The notes under the pieces were generated by a model. That model did no database searches. It saw nothing but the letters and a program-made list of their open reading frames with translations, and was not told the DNA's origin. From Opitutus sp. GAS368 (GTDB taxonomy: Bacteria; Verrucomicrobiota; Verrucomicrobiia; Opitutales; Opitutaceae), in contig NZ_LT629735.1 in the NCBI RefSeq assembly GCF_900104925.1, positions 3,331,001-3,395,000 of the forward strand: DNA of 64,000 nucleotides, in the 5' to 3' direction. Every line of letters begins with the position of its first letter. Within the stretch, counting starts at the first letter, position 1. Both the position numbers and the translations under genes were made by a program. Below are positions 8,874-17,642 of the stretch, piece after piece.

Positions 8874-10277
8874 ATGATCCTCCCCGCAGACACCCAACTC
8901 CCGGCGGGCCGCGCGCTCGACCTTGATCTCATCCGGAAATACTCCATTCCCGGCCCGCGTTACACTTCCTATCCGCCGGCAACCAAGTTCACCACCGCGC
9001 TCGCCCCGCTCCGGCTGGAGGAGGCGATCGCCGCGGACAACCGGCCCGGCGCCGGCCCGCTGTCGCTTTATTTCCACCTGCCGTTCTGTGAGAGCCGCTG
9101 CTGGTTCTGCGGCTGCAACACCGTCATCACCCGGCGGCGCGGCGCGGCCGCCGAATACCTGGACGACCTCGCGCGCGAGATCCGGCTGACCGCGGGCCAG
9201 ATCGACCCGGCGCGGTCCGTCACCCAGATCCATCTGGGCGGGGGCACCCCCACCTTTTTCCCGCCGGACGGGCTGCGCCGTCTCGGCGCGCTGATTCGCG
9301 AACACTTCAATGTCGCGCCGGACGTCGAGTTCAGCGTCGAGATCGATCCCCGCCGCCTGACCGCGGAACACGTCGCCGCGCTCCACGACATCGGCGCCCG
9401 CCGCGCCTCGCTGGGCGTGCAGGACACCAACCCGCGGGTGCAGCTGGCGATCCACCGCATCCAGCCGCAGAGCCAGAATGAGCAGGCCTTCGCCTGGCTG
9501 CGCGCGGCCGGTTTCGAGTCCATCAACGTCGACCTCATCTACGGCCTGCCGCTGCAGACGCCGGAGTCGTTCGCGCGGACCGTCGGCGATGTGCTGACGC
9601 TTGAGCCCGACCGCCTTTCCGTCTTCAGCTACGCCCACGTGCCGTGGATCAAGCCGGCACAGAAAATCTTCGACGACCGCGCGCAGCTGCCCGGACCCGA
9701 GGACAAGCTCGCGATGTCCGCCGTCGCGCACGAGATGCTGACGGGGGCCGGATACATCGACATCGGCCTGGACCATTTTGCCCGGCCGGACGACGAGCTG
9801 GCCATCGCGCTGCGCGAAGGCACGCTGCACCGCAATTTCCAGGGCTACAGCACCCAGGGCGGCACCTCGCTCTACGCCTTCGGTATCTCGGCCATCTCTT
9901 CGACCCCCGACAGCTACCGGCAGAATTACAAGACGCTGGAAGAGTGGCGCGCGGCCCTTGACGCGGGCCAGCTTCCCATCGAGCGCGGCCTGCGGCTCAC
10001 CGCCGAGGACGTCCGGCGGCGCACGATCATCATGCGCCTCATGTGCGACCGGCGGCTGGATTACGGGGCGCTCTCCGTGGAACTCGGCCTCGATTTTCCA
10101 AAGGTTTATGCCGCGGAGATCGCCTCTCTGGCCGAGCTGGAGGCCGACGGCCTCGTGCGGCGGAGCGCCACCGGGCTGGAGGTCACGCGGCTCGGCGTGC
10201 CGCTGCTGCGCGTGATCGCGATGCGGTTCGACCCCACGGTCACCGCCTCGGCCCTGCAGCACTCCCGGACCATCTGA
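8874..10277 (+). CDS. hemN: Oxygen-independent coproporphyrinogen III oxidase (radical SAM)
   Basis: The 467-residue protein matches HemN in length and order. The N-terminus has the family sequence DLIRKYSIPGPRYTSYPP, and the radical-SAM cluster motif CESRCWFCGC lies at residues 72-81 (CX3CX2C). GGGTPTFF and the C-terminal HemN domain follow. It converts coproporphyrinogen III to protoporphyrinogen IX anaerobically, supplying haem for the cytochromes encoded here. The true HemN (rather than the haem chaperone HemW) is favoured by the N-terminal YTSYP region and the CX3CX2CXC pattern. It stands alone between ccsBA and a dihydroorotate dehydrogenase-like gene and has its own candidate promoter. 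Confidence 0.93.
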   Translation: MILPADTQLPAGRALDLDLIRKYSIPGPRYTSYPPATKFTTALAPLRLEEAIAADNRPGAGPLSLYFHLPFCESRCWFCGCNTVITRRRGAAAEYLDDLAREIRLTAGQIDPARSVTQIHLGGGTPTFFPPDGLRRLGALIREHFNVAPDVEFSVEIDPRRLTAEHVAALHDIGARRASLGVQDTNPRVQLAIHRIQPQSQNEQAFAWLRAAGFESINVDLIYGLPLQTPESFARTVGDVLTLEPDRLSVFSYAHVPWIKPAQKIFDDRAQLPGPEDKLAMSAVAHEMLTGAGYIDIGLDHFARPDDELAIALREGTLHRNFQGYSTQGGTSLYAFGISAISSTPDSYRQNYKTLEEWRAALDAGQLPIERGLRLTAEDVRRRTIIMRLMCDRRLDYGALSVELGLDFPKVYAAEIASLAELEADGLVRRSATGLEVTRLGVPLLRVIAMRFDPTVTASALQHSRTI

Positions 10278-10303
10278 CCGCGGGCAAGCCCTGCGCACTC
10301 AAT

Positions 10304-10345
10304 CGCAACAAACGCCGAGCCGCCGGATGGCGACGGCGGCATACT
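10304..10345 (+). promoter_or_regulatory. Candidate promoter with CGCAAC box before the DHOD-like gene
   Basis: CGCAAC at 10304-10309 is followed after 30 bases by CATACT at 10340-10345; the start codon is 18 bases downstream. Box, spacing and hexamer are the same as those in front of hemN. Confidence 0.4.
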
Positions 10346-10363
10346 CCAGGCGCCCCCAACCCC

Positions 10364-11338
10364 ATGAGCCTCGCGACCCGCTACCTCGGGCTGACCCTGC
10401 GCAGTCCCTTCATTGTCGGCGCCTCCCCGCTGTGTGACGACGCCGACACGGCGCGCCGCTTGCAGGATGCCGGCGCGGGCGCGGTTGTGCTGCGCTCGCT
10501 GTTCGCGGAACAACTCACGACGCCGGCCCCGTCCAGGGACGAGGAGGGGGAGGACACGCCGTCGTTTCCCGCCTATGCGGATTACCAGCTCTCTCCCGCC
10601 CAGTATCTCCGGCACGTGGCGCATTTGAAGCAGCACCTGTCGATCCCGGTCATCGCCTCGCTCAACGGGCACCGCCCGGGGGCTTGGACGGAAATCGCGC
10701 CCCGCATCGAGCAGGCCGGGGCCGACGCGATCGAGCTGAATTTCTACCAGGTGATCACCGACCCCGCCGTGGCGGCGGATCAGGTGGAGACGGAGATGCT
10801 GGCCACGGTCCGCGAGGTGGTCTCCGCGGTGCGCATTCCGGTGGCGGTGAAACTCTCGCCCTTTCACTCCTCCGTGGCGCAGCTGGTCATCGCCCTCGAG
10901 CTGGAGGGTTCGGCCGGGACGGTGCTCTTCAACCGTTTCTACCAGCCGGATGTTGATCCCGTCCTGCTGGAGGTGCGGCCGCAGCTGCACCTGTCCGACC
11001 CGGCCGAGCTCCTGCTGCGCCTGCGCTGGCTGGCGATCCTTTCCCCGCAGGTGCGCGGCTCGCTGGCCGCGGGCGGCGGGGTCCATTCGTCGGGCGATGC
11101 GGCCAAGGCGTTGCTCACGGGAGCCCACGCGGTGCAACTGGTCTCCGTGTTGCTCCGGCACGGCCCGGGCGTGCTGACCACCCTTTGCCGCGGCCTCTCC
11201 GGCTGGATGCGGGAGCACGGCTTCGCGAAGATCGAGGAGTTTCGCGGCCGGCTGAACCTGGCGCGCTGCCACGATCCGGCGGCCTTCGAGCGGGCCAACT
11301 ACATCCACACCCTCCAGAGCCGGCGGCCCGAGGCCTGA
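10364..11338 (+). CDS. Dihydroorotate dehydrogenase-like flavoprotein
   Basis: The 324-residue product is a TIM-barrel FMN protein of the DHOD superfamily: [10 protein letters not shown] at the N-terminus, [31 protein letters not shown] and a phosphate-binding [18 protein letters not shown] near residues 232-250. It belongs to the DHOD-like branch usually annotated separately from PyrD, whose substrate is unproven. It is not next to pyrimidine genes; the neighbours are hemN and hypE, and the upstream box is shared with both, so a role under anaerobic or hydrogen-linked conditions is possible. Catalytic identity cannot be fixed here. Confidence 0.8.
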   Translation: MSLATRYLGLTLRSPFIVGASPLCDDADTARRLQDAGAGAVVLRSLFAEQLTTPAPSRDEEGEDTPSFPAYADYQLSPAQYLRHVAHLKQHLSIPVIASLNGHRPGAWTEIAPRIEQAGADAIELNFYQVITDPAVAADQVETEMLATVREVVSAVRIPVAVKLSPFHSSVAQLVIALELEGSAGTVLFNRFYQPDVDPVLLEVRPQLHLSDPAELLLRLRWLAILSPQVRGSLAAGGGVHSSGDAAKALLTGAHAVQLVSVLLRHGPGVLTTLCRGLSGWMREHGFAKIEEFRGRLNLARCHDPAAFERANYIHTLQSRRPEA

Positions 11339-11366
11339 TCCGGCCCGCAAGAACTGCACAGCCTAT

Positions 11367-11408
11367 CGCAACCCCTGCCGAGCGGTCCGGCGGCAAAGAT
11401 GCGATGAT
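11367..11408 (+). promoter_or_regulatory. Candidate hypE promoter with CGCAAC box
   Basis: CGCAAC at 11367-11372, then 30 bases, then GATGAT at 11403-11408. The ATG of hypE is only six bases after the hexamer, so a transcript from here would be leaderless or nearly so. The hexamer is weaker than the CATACT of the two preceding genes. Confidence 0.33.
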
Positions 11409-11414
11409 AACCGC

Positions 11415-12482
11415 ATGTCCCTGTCACCTCCGCCCGCCCCGACCGGTTTCTCGTGTCCCGTGCCCCTGTCGCACCGGACCGAGATCACCGTCGGCCACGG
11501 CGGTGGCGGCCGGCTGACGCAGGAGCTGGTCGACCGGGTGTTCCGGCCCGCGTTCGCCAACCCGGCCCTTGAGGCGCAGCACGACGGGGCGCTGCTGCGC
11601 CTGCCCGACGGGAGCCGCCTGGCGTTCACAACGGACGCCCATGTGGTCAGCCCGCTCTTTTTCCCCGGCGGCAACATCGGTACCCTCGCCGTCAATGGCA
11701 CGGTCAACGACCTGGCGATGTGCGGCGCCCGGCCGCTCTGGCTCAGCGCCGGGTTCATCCTCGAGGAGGGGTTCCCGATCGTGACGCTGCAGCAGGTCGT
11801 CGCCGCCATGCGGGAGGCCGCGGCGGCGGCCGGGGTAAGCATCGTCACGGGCGACACCAAGGTGGTGGAGCGCGGGAAGGGCGACGGGCTTTACGTCACG
11901 ACCTCCGGGGTCGGGGTGATCGAAACGCGGCTGACCGTGGCGCCGGCGAGCATCCGACCGGGCGACGCGGTCATCCTGAGCGGGGACATCGGCCGCCACG
12001 GCATGGCGATCATGGCGACGCGTGCTGGGCTGGAATTTGAAAGTGCGATCGAGAGCGACTGCGCGCCGCTGGCGGCGCCGGTGCAGGCGCTGCTCGACGC
12101 CGGCCTGGAGATCCACTGCCTGCGCGACCTCACGCGCGGCGGACTGGCGACCTCGCTCGTCGAGCTGGCCGAGTCGGCGAAAGTTGCCATCGCGATCGAT
12201 GCCGCCCAGGTGCCGGTGTCGGGGCTCGTGCAGGGGGCCTGTGAGATTCTTGGGCTCGATCCGCTCTACGTGGCGAACGAGGGCCGGTTTGTCTGCCTGC
12301 TGCCCGCGGCGCAGGCGGGCCGGGCGCTGGAGATTTTGCAGAGGACGGCACCGGGCGGCACGCCGGTCATCATCGGGACGGTGCAGACCGGCCCCGCCGG
12401 GCAGGTAACGCAGCGGAGCATCATCGGCTCCGAGCGGATCGTGGACCGCCTCAGCGGCGAGCAATTGCCGCGGATCTGCTAA
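11415..12482 (+). CDS. hypE: Hydrogenase maturation factor HypE
   Basis: The 355-residue protein has the PurM-like fold of Hyp[16 protein letters not shown] near the N-terminus, [32 protein letters not shown] and RDLTRGGLA. It ends in PRIC, whose C-terminal cysteine is carbamoylated by HypF and dehydrated to thiocyanate, the source of the cyanide ligands of the NiFe site. Unlike the other hyp genes it is on the plus strand and overlaps the last four bases of hypD tail to tail. Confidence 0.96.
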   Translation: MSLSPPPAPTGFSCPVPLSHRTEITVGHGGGGRLTQELVDRVFRPAFANPALEAQHDGALLRLPDGSRLAFTTDAHVVSPLFFPGGNIGTLAVNGTVNDLAMCGARPLWLSAGFILEEGFPIVTLQQVVAAMREAAAAAGVSIVTGDTKVVERGKGDGLYVTTSGVGVIETRLTVAPASIRPGDAVILSGDIGRHGMAIMATRAGLEFESAIESDCAPLAAPVQALLDAGLEIHCLRDLTRGGLATSLVELAESAKVAIAIDAAQVPVSGLVQGACEILGLDPLYVANEGRFVCLLPAAQAGRALEILQRTAPGGTPVIIGTVQTGPAGQVTQRSIIGSERIVDRLSGEQLPRIC

Positions 12483-13597
12483 ATCGCCTCGGTGACCGAG
12501 ACGAGTTGCGGTTGGCGGCTGCGGTAGCGGTGGTAGGCGGCGCAGGCGCCTTCGCTGGAGACCATCGGGGCGCCGAGCGGGCACTCGGGTGTGCAGCGCG
12601 TGCCGAACGCGGGGCAGTCGTGCGGTTTCTTGATGCCGCGCATGATTTCGCCGCTGATGCACTCCGTGGCGCCGGTCGTCGCGGCGGTGGTGAGCGGGAA
12701 GCGCCGGGCGGCGTCGAACGTCGCGTAGGCCGGCCGCACCGCCAGCCCGCTTTGCGGGATGACGCCGAGGCCGCGCCAGTCGCGGTCGCAGATGGCGAAG
12801 ACCTGCTCGACGATCCGACGGGCGTGGACGTTACCCTCGGGGCGCACGGCGCGGGCATAGGCGTTCTCGACTGCCGCGCGGCCGCTCTCGAGCTGTTGCA
12901 CGCAGAGCAGGATGCCTTCGAGGATGTCCACCGGCTCGAAGCCGGTGATGATGATCGGCGCGCCGAACTCGCGGGCGATCGGGCCGTATTCCGCCGTGCC
13001 CATGATGGTGCAGACGTGGCCGGCGGCGAGGAAGCCCTGCACGCGGTTGTCGGGCGACCCGAGGATCGCGCGCATCGCCGGCGGCACGAGCACGTGCGAG
13101 GTGAGGATGGAGAAATTGGGGACGTGCTCCCGGGCCGCGGTGAGCACCGCCAGGGCGTTGGCCGGGGCGGTCGTCTCGAAGCCGACGGCGAAGAACACCA
13201 CCTGCTTCGCCGGGTTCTCCTTGGCGAGCGTGACGGCGTCGAGGGGCGAGTAGATGATGCGTACGTCGGCGCCGCGCGCCTTGGCGGTGAGCAGGTCCAG
13301 GCCGTTGCCGGGCACGCGCAGCATGTCGCCGAACGAGCAGAGGATCACCCGGTGCCGCCGGGCGAGCTCGACGGCCTGGTCGATCAGGTCGGCGCTCGTC
13401 ACGCAGACCGGGCAGCCGGGGCCGTGGACGAGCGTGATGTTTTTCGGGAGCAGGTCGTCGAGGCCGAACTTGACGATGGCGTGCGTCTGGCCGCCGCAGA
13501 TCTCCATGATGGTCCAGGGGCGGGTCGTCGCGCGCGCGATGGCGGCGGCGAGCTTGTGGACGAGGGCGGCGTCGCGGTATTCGTCGACGTATTTCAT
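12479..13597 (-). CDS. hypD: Hydrogenase maturation factor HypD
   Basis: The 372-residue iron-sulfur protein shows the HypD motifs [10 protein letters not shown] (residues 33-42), GPGCPVCVT, and the C-terminal [4Fe-4S] binding region with cysteines in [28 protein letters not shown] and EGACAAY. With HypC it forms the scaffold on which Fe(CN)2CO is assembled. Its start overlaps the hypC stop by four bases (ATGA), so it is translated with hypC. It converges on hypE with a four-base overlap of stop codons. Confidence 0.96.
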   Translation of the reverse strand: MKYVDEYRDAALVHKLAAAIARATTRPWTIMEICGGQTHAIVKFGLDDLLPKNITLVHGPGCPVCVTSADLIDQAVELARRHRVILCSFGDMLRVPGNGLDLLTAKARGADVRIIYSPLDAVTLAKENPAKQVVFFAVGFETTAPANALAVLTAAREHVPNFSILTSHVLVPPAMRAILGSPDNRVQGFLAAGHVCTIMGTAEYGPIAREFGAPIIITGFEPVDILEGILLCVQQLESGRAAVENAYARAVRPEGNVHARRIVEQVFAICDRDWRGLGVIPQSGLAVRPAYATFDAARRFPLTTAATTGATECISGEIMRGIKKPHDCPAFGTRCTPECPLGAPMVSSEGACAAYHRYRSRQPQLVSVTEAI

Positions 13598-13875
13598 GGG
13601 GCGGCCTCCTGGGTGACGGTGGCACCGGGCGGTATTTCCAGGCCGTCGAGCTCGCCCATCTGCTGGAGGTAGCGGAAGGTCTCCGCGGCCTCCTGGGGAT
13701 CGACGGTGCTGATGGCGACGCCGACGTGGACGAGCACGTAGTCGCCGACCCTGGCCTCGGGCGTGCAGGTGAGGCTGATGAGTTTGACGACGCCGGCGAA
13801 GCTGACCTTCGCGGCGCGGAGCAGGGGATCGTCCCCGACGATTTCGAGGACTTTACCGGGGACGGCGAGGCACAT
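13594..13875 (-). CDS. hypC: Hydrogenase maturation chaperone HypC
   Basis: A 93-residue protein beginning MCLAVPGKV, the invariant HypC N-terminus whose Cys2 binds the Fe(CN)2CO group. [12 protein letters not shown] is the conserved central strand pair. It works with HypD and delivers the iron centre to the hydrogenase large subunit. It is first of the hypC-hypD pair; an inverted-repeat element separates it from the upstream hypF gene. Confidence 0.96.
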   Translation of the reverse strand: MCLAVPGKVLEIVGDDPLLRAAKVSFAGVVKLISLTCTPEARVGDYVLVHVGVAISTVDPQEAAETFRYLQQMGELDGLEIPPGATVTQEAAP

Positions 13876-13900
13876 GGGAGTAGGGGGTTGGAATCAGGAT

Positions 13901-13966
13901 TCCACAGGAGGAAACGGAGAAAACAGAGACCGGGTTGATCTCGGTTACCTCCGTTATCTCCTGTGA
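13901..13966. repeat. Short 9-base-phased inverted-repeat element between hypF and hypC
   Basis: Left arm 13902-13930 (CACAGGAG, AACGGAG, AACAGAG spaced by 9) and right arm 13944-13966, whose complement is CACAGGAG-nn-AACGGAG. Only about 13 bases separate the arms. The arms match the ends of the GxxExxY element at 37877-38341, so this looks like a gene-less copy. It sits 7 bases from the hypF stop. Confidence 0.8.
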
Positions 13967-13972
13967 GGGTGT

Positions 13973-16276
13973 TTAGTTCGGTAAGGTCACGGAGGTGAGA
14001 TTCCACAGCACCGCGAGGGCCTGGCCGGCGGCGATGGAGTTGTCGTTGGGGGAAAGCCGCCGGTGCACGAGGACGCGGAAACCCGCGTCGGTGAGGGCGG
14101 CGGTCGCCAGCGAATGGAGCAAGGCGTTTTGAAAGCAGCCGCCGGTGAGCACGACGGTGCCGGCGCCGGCCTGCCGGGCCACCTCCACCATCGCCTGGAC
14201 CAGGCCGCGATGCAGGGCGGCGGCGTCCGCGGCGGCATCGCCGCGCAGGTGCAACAGCTCCGAGACCGCAGGGCGCCAGTCCACCTCAAGCCGGGCGCCC
14301 GGCGTGACGGCGCGGGTGATGGGGAAGGGTAGCAGGCGGGAGTCCGCGGCGAAGGGTGTGGCGGCCGCCTCGACCGCGAGCGGCACCTGGCCCTCGAAGC
14401 GATTGATTTCGCCGAGGCCGAGCAGCGCGCCGAAGCCGTCGAACAGCCGCCCGGCGCTCGAGCATAGCGGCGAATTCAGCTGCTGTGCCAGCATGGCGCT
14501 GAGCACCGCGGCGTCGCGGTCGGAATAGTTGAAGCGCGCCGCCAGGGCGGGGAAGCCGCCCGCCTCCCGGGCGAGGCCCAGTGCGACGCGGCGGGCGTCG
14601 CGCACGGCCGCCTCGCTGCCGGCGAGGCGGAAGGGGCGCAGCCGCGCGAATCGCTCGGCGTGGTTCTGCCGGAGCAGAATAAATTCACCGCCCCAGACCG
14701 TGCCATCCTCGCCGTAGCCGGTGCCGTCCCAGGCGATGCCCAGCACGCCGTCGGCGGGGTGGTGGTGCTCGAGCAGGCAGGCGAGCACGTGCGCGAGGTG
14801 ATGCTGCACGGCGACGCACGGCAGGCCGAGCTGCTGCGCGTGCCGGGTCGAGGCATAGGCGGGATGCTTGTCGTGTGCGACGGCGGCGAAATCCGCGCCG
14901 TGCAACTGCGCCAGCGTGGCAATGGTGCGGACAAAGACCTCCTGGGTGGCGAGGTTGTCGAGGTCGCCAAGGTGGGGGCTGAGCACGAGGCGGTCGCCCG
15001 CAGCCACGCCGACGGTGTTCTTCATCTGGCCGCCGACGCACAGCAGCGGGCCGGGCAGCCGGCCGGGCAGGGGAAACGGGGCGGGCGCGTAGCCGCGGGC
15101 GCGGCGCAGCAGGATGGGCTCGTCGCCGGTCGCGAGCCGCACGACCGAGTCGTCCACGGGGTGGGCGATCGGCCGGTCATGCTCGAGGAAGAGGTCGGCG
15201 ATGCCCGTGAGCCGGCGGCGGGCCTCGGCCTTGTCGGTGCAGATCGGTTCCTCGGACAGATTGGCACTGGTGGCGACCACCGGGAAATCCACCGCGGCGA
15301 GCAGGAGCAGGTGCAGCGGCGTGCTCGGCAACAGGGCGCCAACCCAAGGGTTGCCGGGCGCGACGCCGGCGGCCAGCTCGGCGTCGGGCCGTCGCGGCAC
15401 GAGCACGATGGGCGCCTGGATCGAGGTGAGCAGCGCGGCGGCCGCGGGCGAAACCACCGCGTGGGCGCGCAGCTCGACCAGGCCGCGGAACATGACGGCC
15501 AGCGGCTTTTGGTCGCGGTGCTTGCGCTGGCGCAGCGCGGTCACGGCGCCCTCGTTGGTGGCGTCGCACATGAGGTGGTAGCCGCCGAGCCCCTTCACCG
15601 CGAGGATGAGGCCCCCCTGCAGCAGCGTGCGCGCCGAACGGAGGGCCGCGTCGCGCTCGGCGAGGACCTGGCCGCCGGCGTCGCACAGGGTGAGATGGGG
15701 GCCGCACTTCGGGCAGGCGTTGGGCTCGGCATGGAAGCGGCGGCTGGCTGGGTCGTCATACTCGCGCTGGCAGGCCTGGCACATCGGGAAGGCGCGCATC
15801 GTGGTGTGCGGCCGGTCGTAGGGCAGTCCTTCGATGAGCGAGTAACGCGGCCCGCACTGCGTGCAGTTGATGAACGGATAGCGGTGGCGCCGGTCGGCGG
15901 GATCGAGGAGTTCGCGCCGGCAGTCGGCGCACAGGGCCAGGTCGGCCGGGATGGCGGTCGCGATCTCGCCACCGCTCCGGCTCGCGCCGATGGTGAAGCC
16001 GGCGCCCGCGGGCGCCGAATCCGGCCGCGGTTCCAGCCGGTCCACACAGTCCACGGTCGCCGCCGGCGGCGCGTCGTGTTGGAGGGCTGCGGCCAGCTCG
16101 TCCACGCGGGCGGGATCGCCGGCGGCGCGGATGAGCACGCCCTCGGCATCGTTGATCACCCAGCCGCGCAGCCCGAGGTCCGCGGCGGTGCGGTGCACGA
16201 AGGGCCGGTAGCCCACGCCCTGCACCGTGCCGCGCACGCGGAGGAGCACATCGGTGATGGGAGGGGCGGCGACCAT
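13973..16276 (-). CDS. hypF: Carbamoyltransferase HypF
   Basis: The 767-residue protein has the full HypF order: acylphosphatase domain (GTVQGVGYRPFVHR, residues 15-28), two zinc-finger units (CADCRREL and NCTQCGP; CQACQREY and CPKCGP, about 108-190), YrdC-like domain (KGLGGYHLMCDA, about 205-390), and a Kae1-like C-terminal domain (VAVQHHLAHVLACLLEH; GIAWDGTGYGEDGT; LTGGCFQNALL). It transfers the carbamoyl group from carbamoyl phosphate to the C-terminal cysteine of HypE. The start at 16276 places the acylphosphatase domain at the N-terminus; the open frame extends further upstream through hypB. hypB ends 7 bases before. Confidence 0.96.
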   Translation of the reverse strand: MVAAPPITDVLLRVRGTVQGVGYRPFVHRTAADLGLRGWVINDAEGVLIRAAGDPARVDELAAALQHDAPPAATVDCVDRLEPRPDSAPAGAGFTIGASRSGGEIATAIPADLALCADCRRELLDPADRRHRYPFINCTQCGPRYSLIEGLPYDRPHTTMRAFPMCQACQREYDDPASRRFHAEPNACPKCGPHLTLCDAGGQVLAERDAALRSARTLLQGGLILAVKGLGGYHLMCDATNEGAVTALRQRKHRDQKPLAVMFRGLVELRAHAVVSPAAAALLTSIQAPIVLVPRRPDAELAAGVAPGNPWVGALLPSTPLHLLLLAAVDFPVVATSANLSEEPICTDKAEARRRLTGIADLFLEHDRPIAHPVDDSVVRLATGDEPILLRRARGYAPAPFPLPGRLPGPLLCVGGQMKNTVGVAAGDRLVLSPHLGDLDNLATQEVFVRTIATLAQLHGADFAAVAHDKHPAYASTRHAQQLGLPCVAVQHHLAHVLACLLEHHHPADGVLGIAWDGTGYGEDGTVWGGEFILLRQNHAERFARLRPFRLAGSEAAVRDARRVALGLAREAGGFPALAARFNYSDRDAAVLSAMLAQQLNSPLCSSAGRLFDGFGALLGLGEINRFEGQVPLAVEAAATPFAADSRLLPFPITRAVTPGARLEVDWRPAVSELLHLRGDAAADAAALHRGLVQAMVEVARQAGAGTVVLTGGCFQNALLHSLATAALTDAGFRVLVHRRLSPNDNSIAAGQALAVLWNLTSVTLPN

Positions 16277-16283
16277 GGGCTGT

Positions 16284-17093
16284 TCAGATTCGGGCCGCGA
16301 GGGCGCGCAGGTAGTCATACCACTCGGCCAGGCCCTCGCCGGTGCGGCTGGAGAGCTGGATGATCTTCGCCTGCGGGGCGATGCGGCGGATGTTCTCGAC
16401 GGCGACATCGCGCTTGAAGCCGAGCACGTCCGCAACATCGACCTTGGTGAGGAGCACGAGGTCGGCGGACTTGAAGATGGGCGGATATTTCAGGGGCTTG
16501 TCCTCGCCCTCGGTGGTGGAGAGCAGCACGACGCGCGCCTGCTCGCCGAGGTCGAAGGAAGCGGGGCAGACGAGGTTGCCGACGTTCTCGATGAAGAGGA
16601 CCTTCACGCCGGCGAGGTCGAGGGACTGGGCCGCGCGGGCGATCATGCCGGCGTCTAGATGGCAGACCGTACCGGTGGTGATCTGGGCGACCGGGGCGTG
16701 CGGCCGGCTCAGGCGGCGGCCGTCGTTGTCGGTCTCGAGGTCGCCGACCAGCACGGCGCAGCGGGTCGAGCGGCCGAACTCGTCGAGCGTGCGCTCGAGC
16801 AGCGTGGTCTTGCCGGCGCCCGGGGAGGAGACGAGGTTGAGCGCGGCCAGGCCGCGGCCGAGGAAATAGCCGCGGTTGCGCTCGGCGAGGATGTCGTTCT
16901 TTTCGAGCAGCGGGAGGTTGACGTCAACCGAGCGGACGGCGACCTCGCCGTTTTCGCTGGCCGCGAGCGCGGCGGCGATCTCGGCGGCCAGCGGACCGGA
17001 GAGCGCGCGGGAGGACCCGGTGGCGGCGCCGGTGAGGGCGTTGATGCGGAAGCCCGGGGAAGGTTCCGCGAGGGTGGGAGCGGGGGTGTTCAT
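16284..17093 (-). CDS. hypB: Nickel-inserting GTPase HypB
   Basis: The 269-residue protein contains the G-domain with P-loop SSPGAGKTTLLE (about residues 88-99), VGDLETDND, CHLDAGM, FIENVGNLVCPASFDLGE and TKVDVAD, all standard in HypB. It has neither the histidine-rich stretch nor an N-terminal CXXCGC site, so nickel storage or high-affinity N-terminal binding is absent; a nickel transporter-like gene lies downstream of the structural genes. Its start overlaps the hypA stop by four bases. Confidence 0.95.
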   Translation of the reverse strand: MNTPAPTLAEPSPGFRINALTGAATGSSRALSGPLAAEIAAALAASENGEVAVRSVDVNLPLLEKNDILAERNRGYFLGRGLAALNLVSSPGAGKTTLLERTLDEFGRSTRCAVLVGDLETDNDGRRLSRPHAPVAQITTGTVCHLDAGMIARAAQSLDLAGVKVLFIENVGNLVCPASFDLGEQARVVLLSTTEGEDKPLKYPPIFKSADLVLLTKVDVADVLGFKRDVAVENIRRIAPQAKIIQLSSRTGEGLAEWYDYLRALAARI

Positions 17094-17443
17094 GGTAGGA
17101 CGGGGAATTCGAGGCGGGCGATGTCGAGCTCACGGCCGGCGCGGATGTCGCTCGAGAAGGCGCGACACCGGGGGCAGGTGAGGATGAAGCCGCCGGTGGC
17201 GCCGAAATCCGTGTCGCACTGCCCGCAGTGCGCGCGGGCGGGCACGCTTTGGATCTCCAGGACGGCGTCGGCGGCGATGGTGCCCGGGGTCAGCGCGTCA
17301 TAGGCAAAGCGCAGGGCCTCGACATCCACGCCGGACAGCGCGCCGATGCGCAGGACGATCCGGGCCACGCGCGTGGCGCCGTGGGTTCCGGCCTGTTGGC
17401 TGATGGCGGCCAGCGCCGACTCCATGATACCGACCTCGTGCAT
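17090..17443 (-). CDS. hypA: Hydrogenase nickel chaperone HypA
   Basis: A 117-residue protein beginning MHEVGIME, with the nickel-binding His2. The zinc site is formed by CGQCDTDF and CPRCRAF (two CXXC motifs, the second about residue 90). It hands nickel to the large subunit with HypB. It is the first gene of the hypA-B-F-C-D series and is divergent from the hydrogenase structural genes across 199 bases. Confidence 0.95.
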   Translation of the reverse strand: MHEVGIMESALAAISQQAGTHGATRVARIVLRIGALSGVDVEALRFAYDALTPGTIAADAVLEIQSVPARAHCGQCDTDFGATGGFILTCPRCRAFSSDIRAGRELDIARLEFPVLP

Positions 17444-17642
17444 AGGACGAAGGTATGCGCCACGCAACCCGCCGCGTCCAGCGCGCGCCGCCCCATCGCA
17501 AAAGACGAGCAGTGTATGCCAAGGGACGCTCATCTGCCGGGGCCTTTTTCCGCTATTCTCGGCCAACCCCGAAACCCGCCTGCCGTCGTCCAACCTTCAA
17601 CGCGTCACCTCTGGCCCGTCCGCCAGCTTCCCGCTCCCCAAC
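17444..17642. promoter_or_regulatory. Divergent promoter region hypA / hydrogenase small subunit
   Basis: This 199-base gap must hold the start signals of both hydrogenase gene sets. On the minus strand CATACC lies 12 bases before the hypA ATG and resembles the -10 hexamers of hemN and the DHOD-like gene. TCGCAAAAG occurs at about 17496-17504. No convincing sigma-54 (-24/-12) or FNR (TTGAT-N4-ATCAA) site was seen. Confidence 0.35.

Noticed and set aside
14660-16363. Plus-strand frame opposite hypF
   Set aside because: Antisense shadow of hypF, which has all domains.
17444-17642. Sigma-54 promoter for the hydrogenase genes
   Set aside because: No GG-N10-GC arrangement with the right flanks was found on either strand.
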